Part shown: one piece after another, positions 11,290-23,564 of the stretch | Numbering within the stretch: position 1 is the first letter of the stretch | Layout of the letters: every line of letters begins with the position of its first letter | Assembly (NCBI RefSeq): GCF_000485595.1 | Contig: NW_014577153.1 | Location: 141,419 to 205,418, forward strand | DNA: 64,000 bases | Direction of reading: 5' to 3' | Source of the DNA: Priapulus caudatus | Taxonomy: Eukaryota; Priapulida; Priapulimorpha; Priapulimorphida; Priapulidae | Made by a program: the position numbers and the translations under genes | Notes under the pieces: model-generated | Told to the model about the DNA's origin: nothing | What the model saw: only the letters and a program-made list of their open reading frames with translations | The model's database searches: none

Positions 11290-13322
11290 TAACGCGCTCG
11301 CCTGTACGAACGTTTGGTCGGCAGGGCTCGAGATCGGTCACGGCGCCCTTTGGCATCTTGCGGGCCAGCCGCACGTAGGATGACGGAGACGGCTGAAATG
11401 CATGCGGTGGAGGCGAGTCCTCCTTCTGACGCTGCGGATGCATCGACTGGCTCTCTCGAGCGCGCGCAGCTTGGAGACGCCGCAGCAGCTTGAGGAAACA
11501 CGTCGCTCAGGTCGGTTGCAATGGCGTCTTCGCCGACTCGCTCGATGAGAATAGATGCGGGTGAGCGGCGTCGGACCACGCGTGTTCGTCATCTCCTTAA
11601 CTGACGGGCGGTGCGACTCGCGGTCCGTCTGTTGACCGGACCACGTGACGATGAGCAGGGGCACGTGTGCCGTGCATCCTACGATGCAGGCTTTGCGATC
11701 GCTGAAGGCCACGTCTGCCCTCGTCCGTGACGATCTCGTCATTACAGCTAGCGCCGGTCATTTTTCAGACGAAGCGGACTCGCAGCTGGTCTATGCTGTA
11801 GGACGAGAGGAACAGGTCGCCTGCACAATAGTCAAATCGCAGTCGCGATCAGATAACCTGAGATGGTCAGAGCAGGGGATTGTACGGTGTCGGCGCTGTG
11901 ACTTTACTTGGAGTAGTTCAACCGCCGCGACACACGACGCTCTGTCATATTCAGGTGTGAATGTAATTATGGTGGCGAGGAAAGTGTGACGAACCATCCG
12001 ATTCGGTTGTCCGCTCTGGCCAAATGCAAACCGTGCGGCAAAGATATGCGCTCAACACGCGCCATGCACGCACGCACGCCGGCGCGCCGGCACACACACA
12101 CACACACACACAGTCGAAGTCCACACACAACACACAGCACGAGCACACATGCCACACACACACAGCCGCCACACAACCCCTACACCACACACACACACAC
12201 CAGCACACACTACACACACACACACACACACACACGACACACACATCATCACAGACACACACACACCACACAGCACACACAACACCACACCACACAGCAC
12301 ACACACACACACACACACACACCACACACACACAACACACACACACACACCACAGACCACACCACACACACACACACACAGCACACACACCCACGTCAGT
12401 ACACACACAACAACACACACACACAATCATACACAGCACACACACACACCACACACACACACAGCACATCACACACACACAACAGCACACACACACACAC
12501 TGAAACAACACACACACACACACACACACACAAGGCTCAGTCACTTTGATATATCTGATTAGCTATTCATTGTGAGGTTACATACAATGGGATGTAGCTC
12601 ATAAGCAATCTCGCGCCACGTCGCTAACTGAGACTTTGTAAAAACCACCGCATTAGGATGTCCAGTTTCTGTTTTGGCGGTAAAAAGTATGGGTGTTACA
12701 GGCGTGTCTTGACGATGTCCATCTGATACGCCGTAGCCCTTGATCGTGTAAATTTTTGCTTGAAAGCCATCGAGTGGTGGCGATTAATAGTTTTCGTCAT
12801 AGTGGTCTTCAAAATCTGCAACGAAAGTAACAAAATGTAAGAGAGATCGACCACGCGGTTAATGATAACTGCTATAAATGACTAAAAGATGTTTTATTTA
12901 ACTCTGATTACACTACAGACAAACAGGCACTGTATAGATTACTATGACACACGAGCACGTAAGGAGTGAAGAAAAACGAATTAACAAATTTGCGCGCGTG
13001 CGTGGTGTTTCTTATAGCCACGATTAAGCAACGTTTCGTACTATCATGACAGCTAAAATGCTACTATATACAAACGATCATGAGACTTAACTATTACACC
13101 TATTAGACTGCTTACCACCGGTCTAATGACCATTCCATGTTTTTATTGACAGGATTTGTTAGTTCATTTCTGATTGTAGCTAGCAATAATGAATAGACCT
13201 CGATGCTATCGATGTCTTGCCCGAATAGGAATCTTCTAGAATGACGAGACCTGTGGCCGACCTGTCCTGTTCCGCGGATGCCTTGGTCCTCCTTGGTGAC
13301 GTGTTCGATCAGGCCCATTGAT
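11290..13322 (-). pseudogene. Second, frameshifted copy of the RASD GTPase gene
   Basis: All three exons of the 3436-4976 gene recur in the same order: exon 3 about 11310-11822, exon 2 about 12637-12815, exon 1 near 13203-13318. Many one- or two-base insertions and deletions break every frame; for example the G4 region survives only as TDRESHRP in a shifted frame. Introns and flanking non-coding DNA carry indels at the same density as the exons. That pattern fits read error better than neutral decay of a duplicated gene. Treat it as a probable assembly artefact, not as evidence of a paralogue. Confidence 0.7.
12066..12537. repeat. Long (AC)n tract in the second RASD copy
   Basis: CA-rich array with scattered G and T interruptions, collinear with 4163-4256. 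It yields long Thr-His frames on one strand and Cys-Val frames on the other, none of them genes. Confidence 0.9.
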
Positions 13323-16125
13323 CACGGTGCGTCCATCTGCTTTCTTTCTACCTACCTCTGCTCTCTCCTCTCTTCTCTCTCTCTTCTGCATTACAATGAT
13401 CGCTGCTCCTATATACCCATGCGATGTTTTACACCATGAATTTACATGCGTACGTTGAGCGCATTGCCACGGTGACTTTACGTATACGGCGTACAGCAAG
13501 TGTTTCACTGTTATTAGCGAGGTTCCCTGCGCCAGCAAGCACAGCGGTGCATGGGTAAGATTGTATCCGTAGCCCGTAGAGAGAGAGAGAAAGTAATTTG
13601 TAAAGAGGAGAAGGAGCGGTGGAGATCTTTAGTAGAGCTTAATTGCCCTTATCATGCAAGTTGACCCGGACCCCACGGCATGCTATCGGGCAATGCGCCG
13701 TAATGTGGTTATGGCAACAAAGTCGGGTTGGTAGCACAAGAGCGACTTCAGCCAGTGAATGGACTGTGAAGAAAACACAATTGAAAGACGGTATAGAATA
13801 GATCATGAGCATTATATTTAACACGTGCAAAGTTACCGTGAGTGTTATAAAAAAAAACATCCCACTAAAAGACAATAAATTACAAATCACAAATGCGACG
13901 TCGCTACTAAATATCGTTTGGTCATGTGGGTACAATTATGCTAAACACGCTTATGACATAGATGATTAAAATCGCAGGCTTAGTCGTTAATGTAACAGAC
14001 CCGTCAGAATTGGTAAGCGAAAATATTTTCACACAACATTACAATAAGAAATTACATATAAATTGACCAGTTATATGATATATATGCGATTTCGTCGATG
14101 GATTTCATAGTTAATGATGCGGCGATACAGATGTTATCAGGGGTTAATAAGTGAGAAAGTTATTATTGTCATTTCAAATTTCAAATTAATCAAATCAAAA
14201 TCAAAATTTCAAGTCAATATCAAATTTTTCATTATTATACCCTGATAGTACGCGGCTACCTGCATGCTATCGAGCTGCTTCTATTTACGTTAACCATGGT
14301 TTACAGAGATTCGCGTTCGTGACGTCATTTATTCGACGCCGACAACAAAAGAGAACTACGTAGAAAGCTTTAGGCTTGATTGTATTAGTCCAAATTGATT
14401 TCAATTGATAACCGGACCCTAATTCAGGTCAATGTCAGAACCATTTCAGGTCATCATTGAGTCTATATATAATGCCTGCCAGAGTTTGCCCGATTCATAT
14501 AATTAGATTGGATATCAAAAAACTGGATAATTCGCGTATTGCAATATTGCCAAATAGCAGCTATGCGGTAGTCTACAGCGACACGCTCGCGGCAATTTTT
14601 CAATAACATATGATATAAGTGTAAAACGACAAGGCAACCAGTAGAGGACAAAGTAGATATGCAGCAGTTCACGCGATTAGAGCAATGGAGATCGAAGCAG
14701 CCTTCACTAAACAGGATGGCTATTTTGTACACAAATTCCTTATATAAGGCATTTTCACATAGGCCTTGGCGCGCCGCGCGCAGGGGCGGCGGGGGGGGGT
14801 GTGATAGTATTCTATCCGACTACGTCTGAGAAATCTCTAGACGAACGAAGTAATTATTGCGTTTTACTCAACAGAGGGCATTGTTACACTAATTTCTCAC
14901 CGTGGTTATAATTATGTGTTCAAAGCGACTCTGATTGGCAAAAGAGCCAAATTAACGTCGGTGTGAATTATTTCTTTACCGCATAAAAAATAAATTTATG
15001 AGTACGATGTGCCAACCATAGTGCGCATGATGTTGCGACGGAAGGCTTCAGCTACCGTTTCTCCTAGTTCTGGAGCAAATATTAACCCGAAGAACATTTT
15101 TACATGGGAAGGAAATGTGAAATTATGTACATGGGTCAACCAACCATAAATTCGACTTCTGTGACATGAACTACAAGACGCCACAAAATGGTCAATAGAG
15201 CGTTGCGCTGTTTTGCGTGGCTGGCATTCGCGCGTAGCGCGTGCGTTGACGTTGCGTTCACGTGTGCGTGTAAGTTCATTGGACACGCCTCTATTTTTGA
15301 GACAGGTTTTGCGATGTTCTCGCGCCACGTCAGTATGAGGGACTTCATTAAATGACAAGGTTTGTTGTGGCAGTAGTACGCCAGTAGTTAAGTCAGAGGC
15401 GGACTGTACCCGTTGACGAACACACGGCACTCTCGAGGAAACGTTACGAACGAACATTGTAATACACACAAAATGTAGGTTCTACTTACCGCAATCCAAT
15501 GTTTTCTCTACTTCTCTGTCGCTATTATTGCGAGTTAACTTCCTGTAAATGCCGGACAAGATGGCTTCTCTGCCCACACACAGTACACCTCACCGCACGC
15601 CGCTTCGTGCACATAACAACAAGAATAAAAGGAGTTCCTGTAATTCGTGCTTTTTAACCATATTCTTTTATTTAAATGTTCCAAGTTGCGCTGTGAGGTC
15701 GTCATGATTGCCGGTGGGGGAAATTTGACCACTGAAGCGATTGCAAATGCGCGTATATACAAAGGTTTTTTTGTGCGTTCCTGATCTTAGACTATCCTGA
15801 GAACCGGAACTCCACCGGGTGCCACTTTGGCCACCCTTGGCACTTTTATTATCAGAAAAAATACCGATCGGGTATATATTTCCATCTGAGGGAGTGCTCT
15901 AAATAGGGGGTAGGCATGCTAAACTTACAAAGAAATCTCTGTATATTCGCGTGCAAGTCTCTCGAAACAGCTGGTAATTGTTTATGCTCATTAACACTCA
16001 CCGCCACAATAACACGTGCCTGGTTAGCTCGCGGCGCACGCCGCTCTGCGGCGGGTCGAAACTGTTGTCGGTCTTCTAGGGTTGAAACTGGAGCAGCGCG
16101 TCTACTGGTTGTTTATTAGAAACTT

Positions 16126-16150
16126 NNNNNNNNNNNNNNNNNNNNNNNNN
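16126..16150. other. Assembly gap (25 N)
   Basis: Exactly 25 N, separating the indel-rich copy from another copy of the inverted-arm sequence. Confidence 0.99.
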
Positions 16151-17070
16151 TCGTAATTTTGCGATACTACACAAATAAAACGATACTATTTAACATGTCT
16201 GAGATGATTGACCGTGAACTGGGGAGTCATGAGCGGCGTCTACACTATGCTAAAACCTGGGTTTACCGTATCTACACTGTTGCTAAAACGCGGGTTTTTA
16301 GAGGTGATTGTAAAAGACGCGGGTTTTACAGACCCGGCCAATATTGCCGAGGGTTTTGGCTTCGTGCTAAAAACCGGCGGTTTAGCTCGAGCGCCCGTAA
16401 GTGTAGACAGAAAATGACAGAAAAACCCGCGTTTTAGCTATGTATCGCCACACCCAGTACTATGATGGGTGCGGATTCACGGAAGGTGGTTTTTTGACAG
16501 TGTAGACGGCTGCACCGCCGAAAACGGCGCGTTTTCCTAAAACGAGGGTTTTAGTCTATAGTGTAGACGCCGCTTTGGCCACAAGGCTGTAAAGTTGGCG
16601 CACGCAGCTTTCTTTACTAGCAGTGTAACATTCTTTTGATCGAACTCCTGTGGTTTCTAATTAAATATCTAGCCCTCAGCAGGATCGCATGGTCCATACT
16701 CCTGATTGTTTCCAGAAGAAATTTCCCCAGTTGAAATAGATAATATAGAACCGGAATCAATATCTCAATAACATTCACGATGGCGTCCTATTTTTAGTGT
16801 CAACCTCAAATAACGCTTTTCGGTGGATAGTTGCGCTAGAATCTGCATAACGCCAACAAAAACGCATAATTTACATCAACAATTTTTTTAATTTTCTTTG
16901 TCTCCTTGCTCAGACGTGAGGCAAGTAAAGGCGACGAGCATAAATGTAAATTAATTGTGTGTAGATTGTGGAAAAACGAGAGTGACTCATTTATAAAGTG
17001 AGATGTAGAGGTAGTAGATGAAACCTCATGAGGTTTATTATTCGTTAAAAATATCATATATCACATAAAA
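16151..17070. repeat. Further copy of the inverted-arm end (10210-10855)
   Basis: 16490-17070 is close to identical to 10265-10855. 16151-16195 matches the reverse complement of 242-292, a piece missing from 10250-10260. So the sequence after the gap repeats DNA already present before it. Confidence 0.8.
16232..16574. mobile_element. 343-bp MITE of the GTGTAGACG type
   Basis: Ends AGCGGCGTCTACACTAT are perfect 17-bp inverted repeats. Internal TAAAACGCGGGTTTT-like palindromes recur. A shortened relative is at 10275-10350, and at about 232-243 in the left arm only a short spacer remains. Confidence 0.65.
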
Positions 17071-17071
17071 T

Positions 17072-17260
17072 CCCGGCACCTTCGCCTGTAGCTCGTGCGC
17101 ACGCTGCCGCGGGGGTCGAATCATAGTGGCTTCTATGGTGAAACGGGCAGCGTCTACGGTTTAATTTGAAATTTCCCGGCACCTTCGCCTGTAGCTCGTG
17201 CGCACGCTGCCGCGGGGGTCGAATTACAGTGGCTTCTAGGGTAAAACGGGCAGCGTCTAC
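17072..17260. repeat. ~95-bp tandem repeat, two further units
   Basis: Two head-to-tail units of the 7505-7690 repeat starting CCGGCACCTTCGCCTGTAGC. The second ends directly at the left TIR of the 17263-18789 transposon. Confidence 0.8.
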
Positions 17261-17262
17261 GT

Positions 17263-18789
17263 AATCCTAGACTAATTACACCCACAACATACGACCGTCA
17301 AAAGCCAACAATTCAAAATGGCCACCACAAACCATCAGCAAAGCCATAGCTTGCCAGTCTATTACACATATATATATGAGAAATTATCAAACTGTCTCTA
17401 TATGAAACTTTTAAATGTTAGTTGGGTCTTAGCACACAATTATGCCGTGATGATATCTCTAAAATTTACCATATGTTATCATATGTTCTATCTTCACTGA
17501 CAATGCCTGAAGCTGACCCTATGATTATACCAAGAATAAACAAGTTGGACATGAGAAATCTGAAGTTAGGGGAGCTGGCAGCAGTGCCAATGAACATTAT
17601 CAGTGCCCAAAAAATCTATACCACGTTGGACCACCACTGGAAGATAATGTAAGTCAAGCAAAGAGTGTAGCATCAGCTCTAAAATCTGATGTAGCATGGC
17701 TAAGCACAGTGATAAAAAATGATCACGCAGGGTGGTCAGAACACGTCAAGCTTGGCAGAGCAGCGTGGATTAGCTAGACTACCAACTAAATATATATTCG
17801 GGCCACTGATAGATGCACCACCTGCTCACCCAGACACTGTCTTAACTACAATGTTGAACACAGAACCATTCATCCAACAACATGGAAGCGCATTTACTCA
17901 TTTGGTTGTCGTCATGTAGCTTTACAAAGTCGCCATGCAGATCAGATGGGCGCGGCCAGATAGATGGCGAAACTTGGTAAGTGCGCCCAGGAGGTATGCA
18001 CTTGTCGATGTCTTTTATCGGTTGCATTGGTATGGTCATGAAAGGGTCTGGGTTGGAAGACCTCCTCAAGTCTGCTCTCCGTGGTGTGAACAATATGTTG
18101 AACGAAAAAGCATGGCCTAAAGCCATGAGGGGGTTACGTATGGTAGTATACGTATGCTCACTTACAGGCTATGGTTTGGAAGACTGCCAAAGAACAAAGT
18201 CCACCAAACGTAGATATTTCAAACTATGGTTGGAAACTTCTTGAAGGCAAACCTCATCCCACTTTTGGAAATGCAACAGTTGCACCTCCAGAACTCATAA
18301 CGGTCGTTGCTTGCAGTTGTGCCTCAAACAAGCCATGCCATACTGGAAAGTGCAGTTGTAAGGATATTGGATTGTCTTGCACATCATTCTGTAAATGTGA
18401 GGCTGATAACAGGTCTCACAATGAACACACTGCTAGACATGTTTCTAGTGATCAATCTGAGATGCATATTGACAGTGATAGTAGAAAGTTCAGGTAAACT
18501 TTCTATATCAGAAGATTCACACCTGAATTGAAGGTGAGATCTGTGTAAATGTATAAATGATATCTGATGTATAATGTATTAATATTAGAACATATTGTGA
18601 ATTTTAGAGATATAATCACTACATAATTGTGTGCTAAGACCCAACTAACATTTAAAAGTTTCATATACAGACAATTTGAAATAGACATGTGTAATAGACC
18701 GGCAATCTATGGCTTCGCTGGTTTGTGGTGGCCATTTTAAATTCTTGGCTTCTGATGGTCGTATGTTGTGGTGTAATTAGTCTAGGATT
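17263..18789 (+). mobile_element. 1.5-kb DNA transposon with ~200-bp TIRs
   Basis: AATCCTAGACTAATTACACC at 17263 is matched in reverse at 18770-18789. Inverted similarity continues about 200 bp inward (17263-17465 and 18595-18789), including ACTTTTAAATGTTAGTTGGG. It interrupts the ~95-bp tandem repeat and related DNA (18795-18960 matches 7330-7480 in reverse). The interior holds a decayed reading frame. No DDE motif could be found, so the superfamily is open. Confidence 0.75.
17485..18497 (+). pseudogene. Decayed transposon ORF with Cys-rich C-terminal tail
   Basis: Frames 17500-17650 (MPEADPMIIPRINKLDM), 17981-18130 (GLEDLLKSALRGVNNML) and 18171-18497 read in order but are broken by stops and frameshifts. 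The last carries a WK-LEGKPHPTFG segment followed by a Cys cluster (ACSCASNKPCHTGKCSCK, then CTSFCKCE). From memory, a Trp-rich segment followed by a CxC tail closes a large family of unnamed proteins in invertebrate gene predictions. Function unknown; DNA binding by the Cys cluster is only a guess. Confidence 0.6.
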
Positions 18790-19983
18790 GTGCATGCTTG
18801 TTTAATGAGCAAAGCAATACCAAATGTTTGAGGATTGACCGAATATTACAGAAGTTATTGCATGTTTAGCATGCCTACCCCCTTAATTTATACGCACTCA
18901 AATGGGAAAATATACGATCTGTATTTTTTAATATACGACCCGATTGCAACGTTCAGTCATTTGGCAACCTGACTACTGTGGTTGACACTAATTACATTCT
19001 GCAAATTGCCCAGTCGCAAATCAAAAACATCACTTCAGAACAACAACCTGACATACGTTGAATAAACGTTGTGTACCTATACGACGCGCCAATACTGTCG
19101 AGCCACGATTGGTTGTACGTTTACACAACTCGCCATTTTCGATAAAATCCGGCATCCCGGACTGCCACTTCTAACCACGGCCACACACGCAACGCCTGCG
19201 TGGCTTCGCCCCAGTTAATCACGCAGCAAACCTGATGGCGTAGGATGTACGTGACTCAGACCGCCCCCGGGCTTCCAGCGTGCTGATGAACGGACGGAAA
19301 CTCTATGGAATCGTCCAGGTGTAGATCATTAGAGACGTCACGAGTTAACGGAGCACCAATAGCAGTTTCTTCGTCGACGGCTCTCTCCAGCTGTGTGCCT
19401 GCGCGCGGAACGGTCAGAGATGGAAAACAAGTCTGCTGTTAGTCTGTTACTCTGTATCCGCGTGAAGAGACGCGATTCACCGAATCCCGTAGAAAATAAT
19501 AGTGAACGTTACTACTATGATCGAGATTCATGTCTCTGATCGTAGGTGGGTTTATTCTGGAAGTAATATACGCGAGTAGACCGAAACTACGAGAGTATAG
19601 AAATACTGCCCATAGCGAGGGCTATCGGTGCACAACAAGGTCGGCGTAATAGCGTATTCTAGTGTATTGTACGGCTACAGAGAGACAATTTTGTTTACAT
19701 AAATCTAATATCACAATGAAGACACGTTATCAATAGCTGGTTATTCTGGCGTCACGTTAGTGTACTATTATTGTCTTTCATCTTTGGGCTCACGTAGGCC
19801 AGGCCGGCTTAATTGACTTAATTGGCCGCTAACTTCTACGCCATAGTTATAGGCCTACATCGTTCAAGTCAGGTCAGGTCGGCCAGGTCGATCTGCTACT
19901 AGTAACATGTAACCCAGTATTACCTGCCGCATGGTGGCTAAGGGATTGGCGCTCACAGATCCACTATAGCCATCGACAAGATT
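18790..19983. other. Non-coding repeat remnants upstream of the LINE
   Basis: 18795-18960 is an inverted copy of 7330-7480. 19000-19980 may include LINE 5' sequence, but no boundary or gene is visible. Confidence 0.4.
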
Positions 19984-22881
19984 ATGATGAGTACACAATG
20001 CAAAAGCACCAGGGTTAAAGCCCCTGATTCTTCGTCCATGTCTAATTTGCCAACGTTGGTTTCTGCCAACACGCATGACGGGTTGGTCCTCAAGCCTCTG
20101 GGACGGTCTAAGCCTGATAGTGACAATGGAGAGATGGACAGATTCGTTCGTCGCAAGTTACCTGTCATCATTAGTACTTTCAACACCCAGACGCTAAGAT
20201 CTACTGCAAAGAAAGAAGAACTAGCGCATGAAGCACAACACTACAGCATTGACATTATCTGCCTGCAGGAACACCGCATTGAACACACCGATACGCTACT
20301 ACAAGAGACTTCTACCAGTGGTTATACTTTAGTAACTTCTTCACCATGGAGGAACTCGCGGAAAATTGGTGGAGTAGGCTTCCTTATTTCGCCAAGAGCC
20401 CTGAAATCCTGTTACTCCATTGTATAATGATAATAATATCCTGTAAGCCATAATGAGCGTGCAATCAAGATAACTCTGCACGGCAACCCACTGACAACTG
20501 TACTGTGCTGTTATAGCCCACACAATGAATACCCAGAAGAGGATTTTGTTAAATTCCACCAGGAACTTTCAACCATAGTCTACGAAATTCCAGCTCACAA
20601 TATACTAATCTTAGGTGGGGATCTCAATGAGTCAATGCCCAACTAGGGTCTTCATGCGCTCTATTCACATGTACAGACGAAACCAATAAAAATGGGAGGC
20701 GCATGAAAGATTTTATGGAGCAACACAACCTTGTTGCCACCAACACAAGGTTTCAGAACCCCAAGAGTAAGCGTTGGACACATCGCCATCCAAATGGTCA
20801 GCTTGTTCAGCTAGATCACATCCTGGTAAGAAAGAAGCAGTTCATAACAGATTCTGCACCCTGCGTGAGGAACTCGAAGATCAAAACAATATCAGCTGTG
20901 TATGATGCTTTGATCACTGCCAACAAGGAGACTGCTCTTGAAATGCTTCCCAAGAAAAGAAAGAATGATGTCGCAATAGCCACCAGCGGCAAAGTCAATA
21001 CAGCCAGAGAAACCTTGAAGAAAGCTTCAATGAAGCACAAAGCTAGACGCACCAGAAATACTCGCAGGGTCCTTGAATCTGCTAAGGCTGATTTTGGTCA
21101 AGCTTACACCGAAGTCTTGGACGCCAATGTGAAGTCCAAGACTGGCGAGCTTAACAATTTACACCAAGAAAATATACATGCAGCAGCTTGGCAGGTCCTG
21201 AGAGAGATCACCAATCAGAAGTCTTCTTCAGTAATCCGTATCAAAGGCAACACTATGGAGGAACGACTAGATTGCTGGTTTAAACATTTTAGCAGTCTTC
21301 TAGGCAGACCTGAGCACAATGCCAGTACTGACGATCCTTTCTTCAATCACAAAGTTGCAGACATTCTCCCCATTAAGACCGGTTTGTTCTCCATAGAAGA
21401 ACTCCAGAAATGCATGAGAAAACTCAAACGATCCAAGACACCTGGCCCCGACAACATTCCAGCCGTCGTCTGGAAGAGTCCATTCTCTCATCAACAGCCG
21501 CTAGACCTCTGCAATAAAACCTATAGAGGCAACAAACCAGAGACCTTCTCCAAACCTGCTATCATCCCTCTGCATAAAAAAGGTGACCTCTCTCTCTTCC
21601 ATCTAATTACAGAGGTATAACACATAACCTCTAGCTTCAAAGATCTACAATTCTATGCTGCTTAACAGGATTACCCCTCATCTCAATCCTATTCTCCGCC
21701 GCAACCAGAACGGTTTCCGGAAAGGCAGAGCTACAACACCTCAGATTCTCGCCCTAAGGAGGATCATTGAAGAACTAAAGATCTCTAAGCAGAAAGCAAG
21801 CATAGTATTTGTGGATTTCTCCAAGGCCTTTGACAGCGTCAACAGGAAGGTCATGCTTCATATTCTTCTGAATTATGGCATTCCAGAAGAAACAGTGCAA
21901 GCAATTGTCATAATATACAACAACCCCTCTAGTTTTGTTCAAAGTATGGATGGTCCAACCAAAGAATTTCTCACAACAGCAGGCATCCTCGAAGGGGACA
22001 CCCTTGCTCCTTATCTCTTTGTCATAGTTGTGGATTACATTCTCAGACAGTCAGTAGAGACCATGAAAGAGAAAGGAATTTACATGAAGTCATGAAGATC
22101 AAGTCGTGACAGAGATAGGAATCTCACAGGCCTTGACTATGCAGATGACATCGTCCTAACAGCGACACTTTTGAAGGATGCTCAAGACCTGCTAACTTGT
22201 CTCGAGGATGCTTCAGCAAAGGTCGGTCTGTTTCTTAATGCCAAGAAAACAGAATACATGACAGTAAATAAGAATGCTGATCATCTACTAATCTTTTCCA
22301 ACGATGGATCACAGCTAAATGAAGGTAAAGACTTTAAATATCTAGGGCCCTATCAGTATGTAGCTGACTCCAAGAAGGACTTCATGGCACGCAAAAGTCA
22401 AGCCTGGAATGCAAGTAATAGGCTGCCGCACATCTGACAGTCTAACATTCCAAGATCTACCAAATTTGCATTCTTTAGAGCTTGCGTAGAGAACATACTC
22501 TTATATGGATCAGAGACGTGGACCATGGAGAAGGCCCTGCAGGACCGGCTTGATGGCACATATACTCGGCTTCTTATGAGAGTTCAGAACATCAGCTAGA
22601 GGGAACACAAAACAAAAGCAGAGATCTATGGAGACATACCACCCATTTCTACCATTCTAGCTCGTCGCAGAACACGTTTTGCCGATCACTGTTTTCGTGC
22701 CAAAGACCAAAATTATATCTGATGTGATCTGCTTGAGACTGCCTAGCCAAACCAGAGGAAGAAGGCCACTGAACTACATTGACTGCATTGCAAAGGATAT
22801 CCAGCATGACATAGCGGGCATGCAGACACTGATGATAGACAAAGATTCATGGCGTGGCACTCTGAACTCCGCTGAGTAGTA
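19984..22881 (+). mobile_element. RTE-clade-like non-LTR retrotransposon, decayed
   Basis: Fragments in order: an AP-endonuclease domain (19984-20640) with STFNTQTLRS, CLQEHRIEH and GGDLNES; an endonuclease end and linker (20703-21052); then reverse transcriptase with SKTPGPDNIPA (21430s), IIPLHKKGD (21560s), QNGFRKGRATTPQ, FVDFSKAFDS (motif A, about 21810), GDTLAPYLF (motif B, about 21995) and YADD (motif C, about 22140). A C-terminal YGSETWTM and RGRRPLNYID region runs to 22879. The order endonuclease then RT, with a C-terminal region of this kind, is typical of RTE-like LINEs. Stops at 20425, 20645 and 22093, plus several frameshifts, make it non-functional. The SDHR-type motif expected near 20890 is missing, pointing to an internal deletion. 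The element ends in (TAG)n at 22876-22887. Confidence 0.85.
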
Positions 22882-22887
22882 GTAGTA

Positions 22888-22965
22888 GGATACATCGTAT
22901 CTGCGGCTACCGGCTCTATCTTATTTGGAGACTACATCACCCATCTACAACCTCTACATCTCTAC
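22888..22965 (+). repeat. Sequence downstream of the LINE, shared with 7775-7840
   Basis: The segment with CGTATCTGCGGCT, GGCTCTAT and TTGGAGAC recurs at 7780-7830, and CTACATCTCTAC recurs at 8311-8322. It is probably part of the 3' tail of the LINE or of a SINE that borrows that tail. Confidence 0.5.
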
Positions 22966-23519
22966 TACTTCGGCATCTCTCATACCTGCGGCATCTCACA
23001 AGATGATTGCTGAGGCTTCATACAGTTCTTCGAAATACAACATTATTATCATTTTATCAAAATTTATTTTAAATCCACAGAATTCGATCAGTCGAGTAGA
23101 AATCTAAAAACTACAACATTACGTCGAAATAAGTGGTTTACTATATCTTGCCAGGTAGGCCGTAAAACACGTATTTGGAGATGACAATACAAAATTGAGT
23201 TTAATTCAAAGAAGAAATATCAGCTAAAAAATATCTACGAAATTACACAACTCACGAGTGTCAGTGATTGGTCTGAAACACGTATCACCGTGAATACGCG
23301 GACAAATCACGTCACTGATATATAATGAGGATATATTCCTTATATTATATATAAAGCAGCAAATGATTATTACTACTATTATTATTATTATTATTATTAT
23401 TCTATCTAAAGTGGATCACGGCATTAGCCGGTGGCTTCTGGGTTGGCCGTGTCCCAACCTAGGACATAGGGATTCAATCCAGAATTTTTCGCAGGATGTG
23501 TGCTGTTCCCAGTAGTGTG

Positions 23520-23564
<45 letters not shown>

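Larger units (their letters stand above)
11290..16125. repeat. Indel-rich direct copy of 3460-7590, ending at an N gap
   Basis: Collinear with 3460-7590: RASD exons, the purine and CT tracts, the 112-bp MITE (14130-14250), the CGCGC/poly-G block and the start of the ~95-bp tandem repeat all recur in order. This copy is more than 10% longer and differs mainly by single-base insertions, often duplicated bases. It stops at a run of exactly 25 N. Confidence 0.85.

Noticed and set aside
11951-12562. Long Thr-His and Cys-Val frames on both strands
   Set aside because: Translation of the (AC)n tract in the indel-rich copy; open in many frames simultaneously.
11290-13322. A true RASD paralogue or pseudogene pair
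   Set aside because: Indels are insertion-biased and as dense in introns and flanks as in exons, and the copy ends at a 25-N gap; artefact is the simpler reading.
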